Below are positions 5,012-5,120 of a DNA stretch of 5,120 bases, piece by piece. Source of the stretch: QAMH01 sp964435565 (GTDB taxonomy: Bacteria > Actinomycetota > Coriobacteriia > Coriobacteriales > QAMH01). Where the stretch lies: positions 1 through 5,120 of the forward strand of contig CAYSZR010000081.1 in assembly GCA_964435565.1 (NCBI GenBank), read 5' to 3'. The notes under the pieces were generated by a model that had not been told where the DNA came from, ran no database searches, and worked only from the letters and a program-made list of their open reading frames with translations. Position 1 is the stretch's first letter. Each line of letters starts with the position of its first letter. The position numbers were made by a program, and so were the translations under genes.

Positions 5012-5120
5012 ATAAACCCTAGTCACCCACATCATCAAATATCGCTATCGAGTGGGAATAACAGTTTGCCCTGCCCCCGTTTTCAGTACCAACCTCAATG
5101 TTAGTCCCTATGCCGCAACC
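5012..5120. other. Terminal stretch without a convincing gene
   Basis: I see no ribosome site, RNA gene or strong promoter here. The 9-mer AGTACCAAC at 5085-5093 repeats 4960-4968. The minus strand is open for 33 codons from the window edge to a TAG at 5021-5019, reading ...IEVGTENGGRANCYSHSIAIF and so on. This could be the tail of a leftward gene, but the length is not beyond chance. Confidence 0.25.

Noticed and set aside
5019..5120. 33-codon open minus-strand frame at the right edge as a partial gene
   Set aside because: An open run of this length is expected fairly often by chance, other frames are also open, and the protein text matches nothing I recognise.

Overview
The window reads as one end of a small integrative element carrying phage-defence-like cargo. 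The host is probably a high-GC gut actinobacterium of the Coriobacteriia type (Eggerthella/Collinsella relatives). That placement is an inference from the style of the excisionase-integrase pair and of the tandem-HTH regulator, and from the GC-rich codon use of those three genes; no rRNA, tRNA or housekeeping marker is present to confirm it.

Left part (1-651). A leftward pair, xis (498-304) followed with no gap by a tyrosine integrase gene (303 leftward), makes up the mobility module. The integrase is cut after 83 codons at position 54, where the sequence changes to what looks like the end of an insertion sequence, with tandem imperfect repeats and a TG...CA-type tip. The xis gene and the rightward regulator gene are divided by a divergent promoter region with three direct repeats of TTGCGCACTG spaced 23-24 bp apart. 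These repeats sit exactly around and inside the candidate -35/-10 elements of both promoters.

Middle (652-1704). A regulator with two separate XRE/Cro-type helix-turn-helix domains is encoded rightward. It is the obvious candidate to bind the repeats and control both mobility and cargo.

Right part (1705-4929). Base composition becomes visibly AT-richer. A rightward cargo operon carries (a) a 252-aa protein with a C-terminal DpnII/MboI-like PD-(D/E)XK nuclease domain; (b) a large protein that runs in one frame from 2589 to 4628 but is interrupted by a single in-frame TGA at 4122-4124, with a HEPN-type RNase motif (RNEYAH) lying after the stop; and (c) a 108-aa acidic protein whose start overlaps the end of (b). 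Together they look like a nuclease/HEPN defence cassette whose HEPN component is either freshly broken or expressed only by readthrough or re-initiation.

The tail (4930-5120) holds no convincing gene. It contains short direct repeats that may be the end of another mobile element, or of this one.
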